A stretch of DNA of 25,564 nt from JBBTVO01 sp038058335 (GTDB taxonomy: Bacteria; Patescibacteriota; Microgenomatia; Levybacterales; UBA12049): contig JBBUBI010000068.1 in NCBI GenBank assembly GCA_038058335.1, positions 1 through 25,564 on the forward strand, written 5' to 3'. A program made the position numbers and the translations under genes. Of this stretch, positions 14,295 through 20,935 are shown piece by piece. Each line of letters opens with the position of its first letter. Position 1 is the stretch's first letter. The notes beneath the pieces are model-generated. The model saw only the letters and a program-made list of their open reading frames with translations, was not told the DNA's origin and made no database searches.

Positions 14295-16205
14295 TTAATT
14301 TACGACTTCACCTTCAACTGGTTCTTCCGAAGTTTTGGAATCTTTATCTTCCTTGTCTCCGTCTGTTTTAGGATCTGTTTCCGAATCTTGTCCCTTGTCG
14401 CCTGTCTCTTGCCCCTGACTGGACATTGCCTGTCCTACTTTTTGCAAAGAATCTGACAAGTCTTTACTTTTTGTTTCCAAATCTTCTTTTGTTCCTGTAT
14501 CTAAAACCGACTTAAGTTCTGAAATTTTTTCCTCAACTTCTTTCTTTAAAGCTTCATCCGCTTTATCTCCTGCATCTTTCAAGGTTTTTTCCGCTGTAAA
14601 TATAAGAGAGTCTGCATTGTTTTTTGCCTCAATCATTTCTTTTTTCTCTTCGTCTTCCTTAGCATGTTCCTCAGCATCTTTTGTCATCTTCTCAACTTCT
14701 TCCTTAGTCAATCCTGTAGAGCCGGTTATTTTAATACTTTGCTCCTTACCGGTTGCCTTATCTTTTGCAGTAACATTTAGAATTCCATTAGCATCAATAT
14801 CAAAAGTTACCTCAACCTGAGGAACACCACGAGGTGCAGGCGGAATTCCATCAAGAATAAATCTTCCCAGAGTTTTATTATCGTTTGCCAATGGTCTTTC
14901 TCCCTGAAGAACATTTATTTCAACTTGCGTTTGATTATCAGCAGCAGTTGAAAAAACCTGTGACTTTGATGAGGGAATTGTAGTGTTTTTTGAAATTAGA
15001 GGAGTCGAAACTCCACCCAAAGTCTCAATTCCCAAAGTCAAAGGAGTTACATCCAAAAGCAAAACATCTTTTACTTCTCCCCCCAAAACTCCACCTTGGA
15101 TAGCAGCACCTATTGCCACAACTTCATCAGGATTTACAGACTTATTTGGTTCCTTTCCGAAAAATTTGCTAACCGTCTCTATAACTTTTGGCATTCTGGT
15201 CATTCCTCCAACCAAAACAACTTCGTCAATGCCGGTCGTTTTTACTCCCGCATCTTTTAATGCTTGTTCGACAGGTTTTAAAGTTTTTTGGATCAAATCA
15301 TCTACAATTTTTTCAAGCTGCGGTCTTGAGATAGTCATCGTGAGGTGAAGCGGTCCTTCTTTTCCCTGAGTTATAAACGGCTGATTGATTTGGGCTTCCT
15401 GAGAACTCGAAAGTTCAATCTTTGCTTTTTCAGCAGCTTCTCTTAGTCTTTGAAGTGCCTGCGGATCTTTGCGAAGATCGACATTATTTTCTTTCTTAAA
15501 CTCGTCGGCAAGATAATTGACAATCACCTGATCGAAATCATCCCCGCCAAGATGAGTATCTCCATTGGTAGATTTCACTTCATAAACTCCTTCTCCAAGC
15601 TCAAGAATTGAAATGTCAAAAGTTCCGCCTCCTAAATCGTAGACTGCTATTGTATGTGCGTTTTTTTTGTCTAATCCGTAAGCAAGAGCTGCAGCCGTAG
15701 GTTCATTTATGATTCGCAAAACTTCAAGACCTGCAATCTCTCCTGCCTGTTTTGTTGCCTGACGCTGACTGTCATCAAAATATGCCGGAACTGTAATTAC
15801 TGCTTGTGTAACTTTTCCACCAAGATACGCCTCTGCATCTGATTTTATTTTTTGCAAGATCTGGGCTGAAATTTCCTGAGGGGTAAAAGTTCTTCCTTCA
15901 ACTTCTACAACTGCCATTCCATCCCGACCTGATTTTACAGTATAAGGAAGCCATTTTGTATCGAATTGCACAGACTCATCCTTAAACTTATGCCCCATGA
16001 GTCTTTTTACAGAAAATATAGTCCTTTTTGATTTTAGAACAAGCTGTCTTTTGGCAACATCTCCCACCACATGAGAGATAGGATCCACAACCGATGGAAT
16101 TATATTACGACCCTCTCTGGAATGGATAACCTTAGGACTTCCACCCTCCATCACCGCAACGGCTGAATTTGTTGTACCTAAATCTATTCCAATTATTTTT
16201 CCCAT
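14295..16205 (-). CDS. dnaK: Hsp70 chaperone DnaK
   Basis: 636-residue DnaK, of normal length. It binds exposed hydrophobic peptides in an ATP cycle driven by DnaJ and GrpE. The nucleotide-binding domain (1-380) shows the phosphate-1 loop GIDLGTTNSAVAVMEGG at the N-terminus, phosphate-2 DLGGGTFDISILEL, and adenosine motif VVLVGGMTRMPKV. The linker DVLLLDVTPLTLGIE leads into the substrate-binding domain, and the helical lid is followed by an acidic, disordered C-terminus ending EEPVEGEVVN. The expected catalytic and allosteric motifs are present. It lies 65 nt downstream of grpE and no internal promoter is obvious, so it is probably transcribed from the CIRCE-controlled hrcA promoter. No Shine-Dalgarno is visible before the ATG. 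Confidence 0.98.
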   Translation of the reverse strand: MGKIIGIDLGTTNSAVAVMEGGSPKVIHSREGRNIIPSVVDPISHVVGDVAKRQLVLKSKRTIFSVKRLMGHKFKDESVQFDTKWLPYTVKSGRDGMAVVEVEGRTFTPQEISAQILQKIKSDAEAYLGGKVTQAVITVPAYFDDSQRQATKQAGEIAGLEVLRIINEPTAAALAYGLDKKNAHTIAVYDLGGGTFDISILELGEGVYEVKSTNGDTHLGGDDFDQVIVNYLADEFKKENNVDLRKDPQALQRLREAAEKAKIELSSSQEAQINQPFITQGKEGPLHLTMTISRPQLEKIVDDLIQKTLKPVEQALKDAGVKTTGIDEVVLVGGMTRMPKVIETVSKFFGKEPNKSVNPDEVVAIGAAIQGGVLGGEVKDVLLLDVTPLTLGIETLGGVSTPLISKNTTIPSSKSQVFSTAADNQTQVEINVLQGERPLANDNKTLGRFILDGIPPAPRGVPQVEVTFDIDANGILNVTAKDKATGKEQSIKITGSTGLTKEEVEKMTKDAEEHAKEDEEKKEMIEAKNNADSLIFTAEKTLKDAGDKADEALKKEVEEKISELKSVLDTGTKEDLETKSKDLSDSLQKVGQAMSSQGQETGDKGQDSETDPKTDGDKEDKDSKTSEEPVEGEVVN

Positions 16206-16213
16206 AATTTTAT

Positions 16214-16270
16214 TAGCGTATAGTTATTAGAGACTAGCGTATAGTTTCATAAACTTAACGCTAAACGCTA
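16214..16270. repeat. TAGCGTATAGTT-type repeats between grpE and dnaK
   Basis: Two direct copies of a TAGCGTATAGTT(A/T) unit (16214-16226 and 16235-16247) are followed by AACGCTAAACGCTATT. The second unit recurs in inverted orientation on the other side of grpE (16759-16771), so grpE is bracketed by inverted copies of the same 13-nt motif. No coding signal is present. Confidence 0.65.
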
Positions 16271-16732
16271 TTAACTATTTTCTGTCTTGTGTCCTACGGA
16301 CACTTGCGCTGCTCTTAATACTTTGTCATTCAAAAAATATCCTGCTCTTAATTCCTCAGCAACTTTCCCCTCCTCACCATCTGTTATTTGTACTGCTTCC
16401 ATAACTGCAGGATCGAATTCTGCGTCTTTTGTCTCAATTTTTTTAAGCCCTTCCTTTTCTAGGATATCAAAGATTTGCTTAACACTCAATTTCAACCCTT
16501 CATCCTGTGTGTGTTTTTCCGCAAGAAGTAGTGTATCAAGTGCCGGTAAAAGTCTCAATAGTAATCCGCTATTTGCTGATTTTTTGAGCTCTTCCCGTTC
16601 CAGAGAAACTCTTTTCTCAAGATTTTGATAGTCAGCGAGAGTTCTTCTGATCTGATTTTTAAGGTTCTCGATTTCTAAATCTTTGTCTTCTGTTTTATCT
16701 TTCTTTTCTGATTTTAAACTTTTCTTCACCAT
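16271..16732 (-). CDS. grpE: Nucleotide exchange factor GrpE
   Basis: 153-residue GrpE, slightly shorter than typical. It releases ADP from DnaK. An acidic/Lys-rich disordered N-terminus (1-20) leads to the long dimerisation helix (about 20-60, LEIENLKNQIRRTLADYQNL, EKR). The four-helix bundle region follows (LLLRLLPALDTLLLAEKH), then the C-terminal beta wing with the family hallmark FDPAVMEAVQ and a GYFLNDKVLRAAQVSVG ending. It lies between hrcA and dnaK, with about 65-nt spacers on both sides that carry shared short repeats. It is presumably co-regulated with dnaK through the CIRCE-controlled promoter upstream of hrcA. Confidence 0.96.
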   Translation of the reverse strand: MVKKSLKSEKKDKTEDKDLEIENLKNQIRRTLADYQNLEKRVSLEREELKKSANSGLLLRLLPALDTLLLAEKHTQDEGLKLSVKQIFDILEKEGLKKIETKDAEFDPAVMEAVQITDGEEGKVAEELRAGYFLNDKVLRAAQVSVGHKTENS

Positions 16733-16758
16733 GCTTCATTATATTTTATTTCAATTTC

Positions 16759-16800
16759 AAACTATACGCTATACGCTATTTCCTAAACGCTATCGCGTTT
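16759..16800. repeat. Inverted repeat copy and hairpin between hrcA and grpE
   Basis: 16759-16771 is an exact inverted copy of the 13-nt unit at 16235-16247, followed by a second partial unit (ATACGCTATT). 16785-16800 forms a perfect 6-bp stem (AAACGC / GCGTTT, loop TATC) overlapping the hrcA stop codon. It has no T run after it on the minus strand, so it is more likely an mRNA processing or attenuation hairpin than a terminator. Confidence 0.6.
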
Positions 16801-17530
16801 ACCATCCCTCAGCCATATCTCTTATCATAGTAGTATAATATCTCACCGCCGGAACTACATAAGTATAATTTAGTCTTGTTGGGCCAATTACTCCAATTTC
16901 TCCAGTCGTATGCTTTGGCGTTTTGTAATGTCCGAAGACAAATCCGTATGGCCCTGCAAGTCTTGGCCCCAACTCTTCTCCAAGCAATACGTGTATATCC
17001 TCATCATCAATGGTCGCTTCAAACAGCTTGTTGAAATAATCAATCTCATCAATGACGCTTAAGAGATTGCGGGTAAGATCTATATCGAAAAACTCCGGCA
17101 TGTCCAGGATGTTTGAGTATCCTGCGCAATAAAAATCTCCATCATCAGTCGTTACCATCGCCAGTGCTTTTGTTTTCTCAGCAAGTGACTTTACTATTTC
17201 TTTAAGAAGTCTTTGCTGGTGAGCTCTGTGATCCCATATCTTCTCCTTGATCTCGACTTCTTCCGCAACTGAGATTTCCTTTTCTTTCATCAGCTGATTG
17301 ACGTAAAATTTCATACCAGCTGCTGTCGGCATGCGTCCTGCTGATGAATGGGTTTTTTTGAGATACCCCATATCAGTAAGGCGTACCATCTCGTTCCTTA
17401 TTGTCGCAGGTGAAGCGCTGATATTTCTCTTTTTTTCAAGAGTTTCAGAGCCCACAGGCTGTGCTGTTTCAATGTACTCTTCGATGAGATGTTTTAAAAT
17501 CTCGATCTGTCTTTGTGTCAGATTCTGCAT
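16799..17530 (-). CDS. hrcA: Heat-inducible transcription repressor HrcA, short form
   Basis: HrcA represses chaperone operons by binding CIRCE. From the chosen start (17530) it has 243 residues, against roughly 340 in most bacteria. The N-terminal winged helix is clear: LTQRQIEILKHLIEEYIETA, PVGSETLEKK, SPATIRNEMVRLTDMGYLKK, HSSAGRMPTAAGMKFYV. The C-terminus has the family ending EIGVIGPTRLNYTYVVPAVRY. The shortfall lies in the middle, in the GAF-like/inserted dimerisation region, so this looks like domain trimming rather than truncation. The frame is open to an ATG at 17545, but that codon lies inside a palindromic repeat element, and HrcA homologues usually begin just before LTxRQ. A CIRCE operator and promoter upstream indicate autoregulation. 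Confidence 0.95.
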   Translation of the reverse strand: MQNLTQRQIEILKHLIEEYIETAQPVGSETLEKKRNISASPATIRNEMVRLTDMGYLKKTHSSAGRMPTAAGMKFYVNQLMKEKEISVAEEVEIKEKIWDHRAHQQRLLKEIVKSLAEKTKALAMVTTDDGDFYCAGYSNILDMPEFFDIDLTRNLLSVIDEIDYFNKLFEATIDDEDIHVLLGEELGPRLAGPYGFVFGHYKTPKHTTGEIGVIGPTRLNYTYVVPAVRYYTTMIRDMAEGW

Positions 17531-17542
17531 AACTAGCGTTGT

Positions 17543-17590
17543 CATCCTGAGCGATGCGAAGGATCTGCATTATTCATTTCGCTCAGAATG
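17543..17590. repeat. Imperfect palindromic (REP-like) element in the hrcA leader
   Basis: CATCCTGAGCGATGCGAA (17543-17560) pairs with TTCATTTCGCTCAGAATG (17573-17590): 14 of 18 positions are complementary, with a 12-nt loop. In the hrcA mRNA this would form a hairpin immediately upstream of the chosen start codon and covering the alternative ATG at 17545. The sequence style (cctgagcga-gcgaagga) matches a dispersed intergenic repeat type I have seen in many uncultured-bacterium genomes. Confidence 0.6.
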
Positions 17591-17607
17591 ATTGATTAAT
17601 CTTGCAA

Positions 17608-17634
17608 TTAGCACTAATATAGCATGACTGCTAA
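17608..17634. promoter_or_regulatory. CIRCE operator for HrcA
   Basis: TTAGCACTA, 9 nt, GACTGCTAA matches the CIRCE consensus TTAGCACTC-N9-GAGTGCTAA at 16 of 18 arm positions with the correct 9-nt spacer. It overlaps the -10 box of the hrcA promoter, so bound HrcA would block RNA polymerase. It is about 78 nt upstream of the hrcA start chosen here. Confidence 0.92.
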
Positions 17635-17644
17635 CCCTTGTCAA
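17616..17644 (-). promoter_or_regulatory. Promoter of the hrcA-grpE-dnaK operon
   Basis: On the minus strand, TTGACA (17639-17644) and TATATT (17616-17621) are separated by exactly 17 nt. The -10 box lies inside the CIRCE palindrome. The predicted start is near 17609, giving an mRNA leader of roughly 65-80 nt that contains the REP-like hairpin. Confidence 0.85.
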
Positions 17645-17770
17645 GCCCCGATTTTATCGGGGCGCCGACCCTGAGCTTGTCGAAGATCCTGAGAGGAGCC
17701 GAATGGACCGAATGGGCCAAGAGGTAATTTTTGGGAAATTACTGTAGTCCGTAGACAGTAGTCCGTAGAC
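17645..17770. repeat. Mosaic of short repeats in the hrcA / 17787 divergent intergenic region
   Basis: From left to right: a perfect 8-bp hairpin (GCCCCGAT / ATCGGGGC, 17645-17663); CCCTGAGCTTGTCGAA (17669-17684), whose reverse complement recurs inside tatD; two GAATGG-(A/G)CC units (17701-17717); a 7-bp hairpin (GTAATTT / AAATTAC, 17724-17742); and two copies of GTAGTCCGTAGAC (17744-17756, 17758-17770). No ORF is present. Several adjacent, unrelated repeat types make this look like a landing site for mobile repeat sequences. Confidence 0.7.
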
Positions 17771-17780
17771 TATTTATAAT
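17752..17780 (+). promoter_or_regulatory. Promoter of the 111-aa membrane protein gene
   Basis: TAGACA (17752-17757), 17 nt, then a perfect TATAAT (17775-17780). The -35 box is formed by the repeat units just described. The -10 ends 6 nt before the ATG at 17787, so the transcript should be leaderless. Confidence 0.6.
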
Positions 17781-17786
17781 ATCTTT

Positions 17787-18122
17787 ATGCGAAAAATCAA
17801 AAAATTCATTCCTTTTTTCTTCCTCGGAATTCTTTCTTTCGCAGTTCTTATCTATTTGACCCTCTATCTTTCCCCAAATTCAGCTTTAAATCTTGAACTG
17901 GTGAAAATTAATACAAATTATATTTTCCTAACATCCATATTTTTATCTTGTTTTGGAATCTTTTCTCTTATACTAAAAAACTTCCGCAGGGGACTTTTTA
18001 TTGCAGTATTTGTAGTTCTTTATTTGATCTTAAGAGTCTTAAATCTTAGTCACCTTTTCTTCTTCCTCATCCTCCTCGCCCTCTTCATCTCCCTCGACCT
18101 CTTCTTCGTCTACAATAAATAA
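17787..18122 (+). CDS. Small four-helix membrane protein
   Basis: 111-residue integral membrane protein that I cannot assign to a named family. After a basic start (MRKIKKFIP) there are four hydrophobic segments at about 8-28, 46-63, 68-86 and 88-108 (SHLFFFLILLALFISLDLFF), separated by short loops. The basic N-terminus predicts a cytosolic start and an N-in/C-in topology. The start is supported by the promoter that ends 6 nt upstream. It is divergent from the HrcA operon across a repeat-rich spacer. The next gene on the same strand begins 106 nt later with its own promoter, so this gene may be monocistronic. Confidence 0.75.
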   Translation: MRKIKKFIPFFFLGILSFAVLIYLTLYLSPNSALNLELVKINTNYIFLTSIFLSCFGIFSLILKNFRRGLFIAVFVVLYLILRVLNLSHLFFFLILLALFISLDLFFVYNK

Positions 18123-18149
18123 TCCATACAAGCTATAATCCTGCTAATT

Positions 18150-18171
18150 ACAGGTATACTGGTATACTTGT
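18150..18171. promoter_or_regulatory. 22-bp palindrome, possible operator
   Basis: ACAGGTATAC-TG-GTATACTTGT: the 10-nt arms match at 9 positions around a 2-nt centre. It lies between the 111-aa gene and the promoter of the 210-aa gene, about 23 nt upstream of the -35 box. A TATAAT hexamer (18134-18139) sits just before it. Size and symmetry suit a dimeric repressor, but no cognate regulator is in the window. Confidence 0.4.
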
Positions 18172-18193
18172 AGTAGCACCGCTGAGCACACCG

Positions 18194-18222
18194 TTGACAT
18201 TTTTTGAATTTCAATCGATACT
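18194..18222 (+). promoter_or_regulatory. Promoter of the 210-aa gene
   Basis: A perfect TTGACA (18194-18199), 17 nt, then a weak GATACT -10 (18217-18222) that ends 6 nt before the ATG at 18229. This is the same -10-to-start distance as several other genes here, predicting a leaderless transcript. Confidence 0.5.
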
Positions 18223-18228
18223 TAATTT

Positions 18229-18861
18229 ATGGCTCTGCCAAAATCACTTACTACCGTAACTACATTTTCAAAAATCCTTGCACTTTTTTTATTCATCCTC
18301 CTCCCCTTCGCAGGGTTTTATGCCGGCTATAAATATCGAGCGGGAACATACGTACCTACTCCAATAGTCCAAAATAATCCGGTGCCGATCCCAAACCCTT
18401 ATCCTACTAGCACAAACCAAACTATCGACACTTCCACTTGGAAAACATACGAAAATAATTTCTTTTCGATATTATACCCATCATCCTGGATTCCAGATAC
18501 TAAACCTTCGCAAAAATATAATTTAGCTTTTACCAATTCTGATTATAAAGATGACGGTGGTGCTCCAACTATAACAAATGGGTTTAAGGTTTATTTATAT
18601 ATTTATAGAGGGTATGGACGAAAACTGAATGATAAAGGTTTAATTGAATCTACTGAAACAACTTTACTGGGGACTAAAGCATTTTTAGAAAAAATTACAT
18701 GGGAAGGTGCTACCGTAAAATTGAGAACCGATGGACTTCCTAAAATAGATATTGCATTTATGATGCACACCCCTCCATTGGAGAAGCCTGCTTTCAAAAC
18801 TTTTGAACAAAATAAAGAAGTCTTCATGGCCGTTGCAAACAGTTTAAAATTGAAACAGTAA
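18229..18861 (+). CDS. Membrane-anchored PsbP-like extracytoplasmic protein
   Basis: 210 residues. A short cytosolic start leads to a membrane helix (about 16-34, ILALFLFILLPFAGFYAGY), a Pro/Asn-rich linker (40-65) and a single globular domain (about 68-208). The domain opens with WKTYENNFFSILYPSSWIPD, the pattern typical of PsbP/Mog1-fold domains (x-Y-x-N-x-x-F-S-I-x-Y-P-x-x-W), and ends with a helix (EVFMAVANSLKLK), also as in that fold. Such tethered single-domain proteins are abundant in CPR genomes and of unknown function. The helix and linker place the domain outside the membrane. The start is supported by promoter spacing. The fold call is from pattern recognition only. Confidence 0.75.
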   Translation: MALPKSLTTVTTFSKILALFLFILLPFAGFYAGYKYRAGTYVPTPIVQNNPVPIPNPYPTSTNQTIDTSTWKTYENNFFSILYPSSWIPDTKPSQKYNLAFTNSDYKDDGGAPTITNGFKVYLYIYRGYGRKLNDKGLIESTETTLLGTKAFLEKITWEGATVKLRTDGLPKIDIAFMMHTPPLEKPAFKTFEQNKEVFMAVANSLKLKQ

Positions 18862-18864
18862 TCC

Positions 18865-18893
18865 TTGTTAGGTTTTTACTTCTCTGCTAGAAT
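18865..18893 (+). promoter_or_regulatory. Promoter of metG
   Basis: TTGTTA (18865-18870), 17 nt, and an extended -10 TG-C-TAGAAT (hexamer 18888-18893). The -10 ends 6 nt before the metG ATG, so transcription should begin at or next to the A of the start codon. No Shine-Dalgarno is present. Confidence 0.7.
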
Positions 18894-18899
18894 TACCTC

Positions 18900-20354
18900 A
18901 TGACCAAAGCTAATAAATTTTTCATCACCAATGCGATTCCTTATGTAAATGCTCAGCCTCATATCGGACATGCAATGGAATTTGTCCAATCAGATGTAAT
19001 CGCAAGGTTTCATCAGCAGATTGGAGATGAAGTTCTTCTTCTTTGCGGATCTGATGATAATTCTTTGAAAAACGTACAAGCAGCTGAGGCATTGAAAATT
19101 CCTGTACAGGAATTGGTGGATAAAAATTCCAAACTATTTGAGGAATTAGCAAGCAAACTTAATGTAAAATTTGATGTTTTCCAAAAAGGAAGCTCTGAAT
19201 CTCATCACAAATCTTCACAGGAGCTCTGGAATCTGTGCAATAAATCAGGGGATATTTATAAGAAACAATATACCGGACTCTATTGCGTAGGATGTGAACT
19301 TTTTTATGAGAAGAATGAATTAAATGAAAATGGAGAATGCTTCGAGCATCCCGGAAAAAAACTTGAAGAAGTAAGCGAAGAAAATTATTTTTTTAAATTA
19401 TCCAAATATCAAAACCAAATTCAAAAGATCATTGAGAATGACGAAATAGCGATCTATCCGCAAATTCGAAAAAACGAAGCCCTGGCATTTCTCAAGCAGG
19501 GACTTGAGGACATAAGCATTTCAAGATCCAATTCCAGAGCAAGAAATTGGGGCGTTGGTGTTCCAAATGACGATACGCAAAAAATGTATGTTTGGTTTGA
19601 CGCTCTAAATATTTATCAAAGCGGCATCGGATTTGCGCTCGATGAAAAAAAATATCAAACTTGGTGGCCAGCAGACTTGCATGTCATCGGAAAGGGAATT
19701 CTTAGATTTCACGCAGTCTATTGGCCAGCTTTTTTACTCTCTGCCGGACTTCATCTTCCCGAAAGCATTCTCGTGCATGAATATATAACCGTAAATGGTC
19801 AGAAAATGTCTAAGTCTCTCGGAAATGTAATTGATCCATCTGAGTTATTGGAAAAATACGGAACAGATCCGCTAAGATATTACTTACTTAGAAATATTTC
19901 TCCATTTGCAGATGGTGACTTCTCAGAAGACAAATTCAAAGAATCTTACAATGCGGATCTTGCCAATGGACTTGGAAATCTTATATCTCGGGTTGCCAAG
20001 CTTTGCGAAAATGCAAATTATATTCAAATGGGAACTACTTCAAGAGAATCCCAGCATCTCATCGATATCGATGGATATTCTCAGGCAATGTCTGAATTTA
20101 AATTTAACGATGCACTTTCATTTGTATGGAATAAGATTTCTGCATTAGACAAATTTATCAACGAAGAAAAGCCGTGGGATCTTATCAAAGTCCAAGATTC
20201 AAAGATTAAGCGAGTTCTTGCTCACGCTGTAGATCAGATTCAGGAAATCGCAGCGCTTCTTGAACCATTTCTGCCCGAAACAGCAAGAAAAATCGAAGAA
20301 CAATTCAAAGGCCCAAAAATTACTTCCCAATCTCCTCTTTTCCCAAGAATTTAA
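18900..20354 (+). CDS. metG: Methionyl-tRNA synthetase
   Basis: 484-residue class I synthetase that charges tRNA-Met. The Rossmann fold begins FFITNAIPYVNAQPHIGHA with the HIGH motif at 21-24. The connective domain carries a single zinc knuckle: C129-x2-C132 and C147-x2-H150. The KMSKS loop is at 303-307. The anticodon-binding helical domain follows (about 345-484), with FINEEKPWDL. The C-terminal EMAP/Trbp111-like tRNA-binding domain of longer MetRS forms is absent. The GTDEHG-type motif of class 2 MetRS is replaced by GSDDNS (50-55). It has its own promoter, is predicted to be leaderless, and overlaps the convergent acetyltransferase gene by 4 nt. Confidence 0.97.
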   Translation: MTKANKFFITNAIPYVNAQPHIGHAMEFVQSDVIARFHQQIGDEVLLLCGSDDNSLKNVQAAEALKIPVQELVDKNSKLFEELASKLNVKFDVFQKGSSESHHKSSQELWNLCNKSGDIYKKQYTGLYCVGCELFYEKNELNENGECFEHPGKKLEEVSEENYFFKLSKYQNQIQKIIENDEIAIYPQIRKNEALAFLKQGLEDISISRSNSRARNWGVGVPNDDTQKMYVWFDALNIYQSGIGFALDEKKYQTWWPADLHVIGKGILRFHAVYWPAFLLSAGLHLPESILVHEYITVNGQKMSKSLGNVIDPSELLEKYGTDPLRYYLLRNISPFADGDFSEDKFKESYNADLANGLGNLISRVAKLCENANYIQMGTTSRESQHLIDIDGYSQAMSEFKFNDALSFVWNKISALDKFINEEKPWDLIKVQDSKIKRVLAHAVDQIQEIAALLEPFLPETARKIEEQFKGPKITSQSPLFPRI

Positions 20355-20869
20355 TCTATAACTTTCGCAAATCTGTAATTATCGATTTCTTTTCCATCCT
20401 TAATTGCGCGCCCCTGCATAACTTCTTCTAGAATATATCCATTTTTTTCTAAAACTCTCGCTGATACTTTGTTTGACAGAAAAACATCTGCATAAATTCT
20501 TTTCAATTTAAGCTTTTTAAAACCGGCGTATGTCACCTCTCTTACTGCCTCTGACATAAATCCTTTTCCCCAGTAATCTTCCCCTAGCCAATATCCCAGC
20601 TCTCCTTCCCCTTTTTCTATTTTCGTAATCCCAATTCCTCCAATAACTTCTCCATTAATATCAATTGCAAAATTTACTGCTTTCAAGGGTTTTTCTTCAG
20701 CATATTTTTCATTTCTCTCAATCCAAATCCGTGCATCTTCAGCTGTATATGGATATGGAATGTTTAATGTCGGTTTGTATATTTTCTCGTTATTGATATT
20801 TTTTACAAGCGAAGCTTCATCTCTCTTTTCAAAAGGCCTGAGCGTGAATAATTTTGTTTTTATAATCAT
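20351..20869 (-). CDS. GNAT family N-acetyltransferase (RimJ/RimL-like)
   Basis: 172-residue acetyl-CoA-dependent acetyltransferase of the RimJ/RimL/SpeG type (Acetyltransf_3). The N-terminal strand LFTLRPFEKRDEASLVKNIN and the segment FAIDINGEVIGGIGITKI are typical. The acetyl-CoA pyrophosphate loop is within GYWLGEDYWGKGFMSEAV. The C-terminal half has LKLKRIYADVFLSNKVSARVL followed by EKNGYILEEV. Substrate (ribosomal protein N-terminus, polyamine or small molecule) cannot be told from sequence. A TATAAT box ends 6 nt before its ATG. The gene ends within the last 4 nt of metG on the opposite strand and starts back to back with the DUF2079 gene. Confidence 0.92.
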   Translation of the reverse strand: MIIKTKLFTLRPFEKRDEASLVKNINNEKIYKPTLNIPYPYTAEDARIWIERNEKYAEEKPLKAVNFAIDINGEVIGGIGITKIEKGEGELGYWLGEDYWGKGFMSEAVREVTYAGFKKLKLKRIYADVFLSNKVSARVLEKNGYILEEVMQGRAIKDGKEIDNYRFAKVID

Positions 20870-20875
20870 AGTAGG

Positions 20876-20881
20876 ATTATA
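20876..20881 (-). promoter_or_regulatory. -10 box of the GNAT gene
   Basis: A perfect TATAAT on the minus strand ends exactly 6 nt before the ATG, the same spacing as metG and the genes at 17787 and 18229. It predicts a leaderless transcript. No good -35 is seen. Confidence 0.55.
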
Positions 20882-20910
20882 ACAAAGCTGGCTTATGATA
20901 TTCTTGTATG

Positions 20911-20916
20911 TATAAT
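20911..20916 (+). promoter_or_regulatory. -10 box of the DUF2079-tatD-GT2 operon
   Basis: A perfect TATAAT lies 19 nt before the ATG at 20936, in the 66-nt divergent spacer shared with the GNAT gene. The predicted leader is about 13 nt and has no Shine-Dalgarno. The -35 region is poor (CTGGCT at 17-nt spacing). Confidence 0.45.
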
Positions 20917-20935
20917 AGAGATACTTTGACTAACA

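Noticed and set aside
17645..17663. GCCCCGAT/ATCGGGGC hairpin as a terminator
   Set aside because: No T run follows on either strand and no gene ends into it; it lies immediately upstream of the hrcA -35 box, so I treat it as a repeat.
17744..17770. Possible CRISPR-like direct repeats
   Set aside because: Only two 13-nt units separated by 1 nt, with no spacers and no cas genes.
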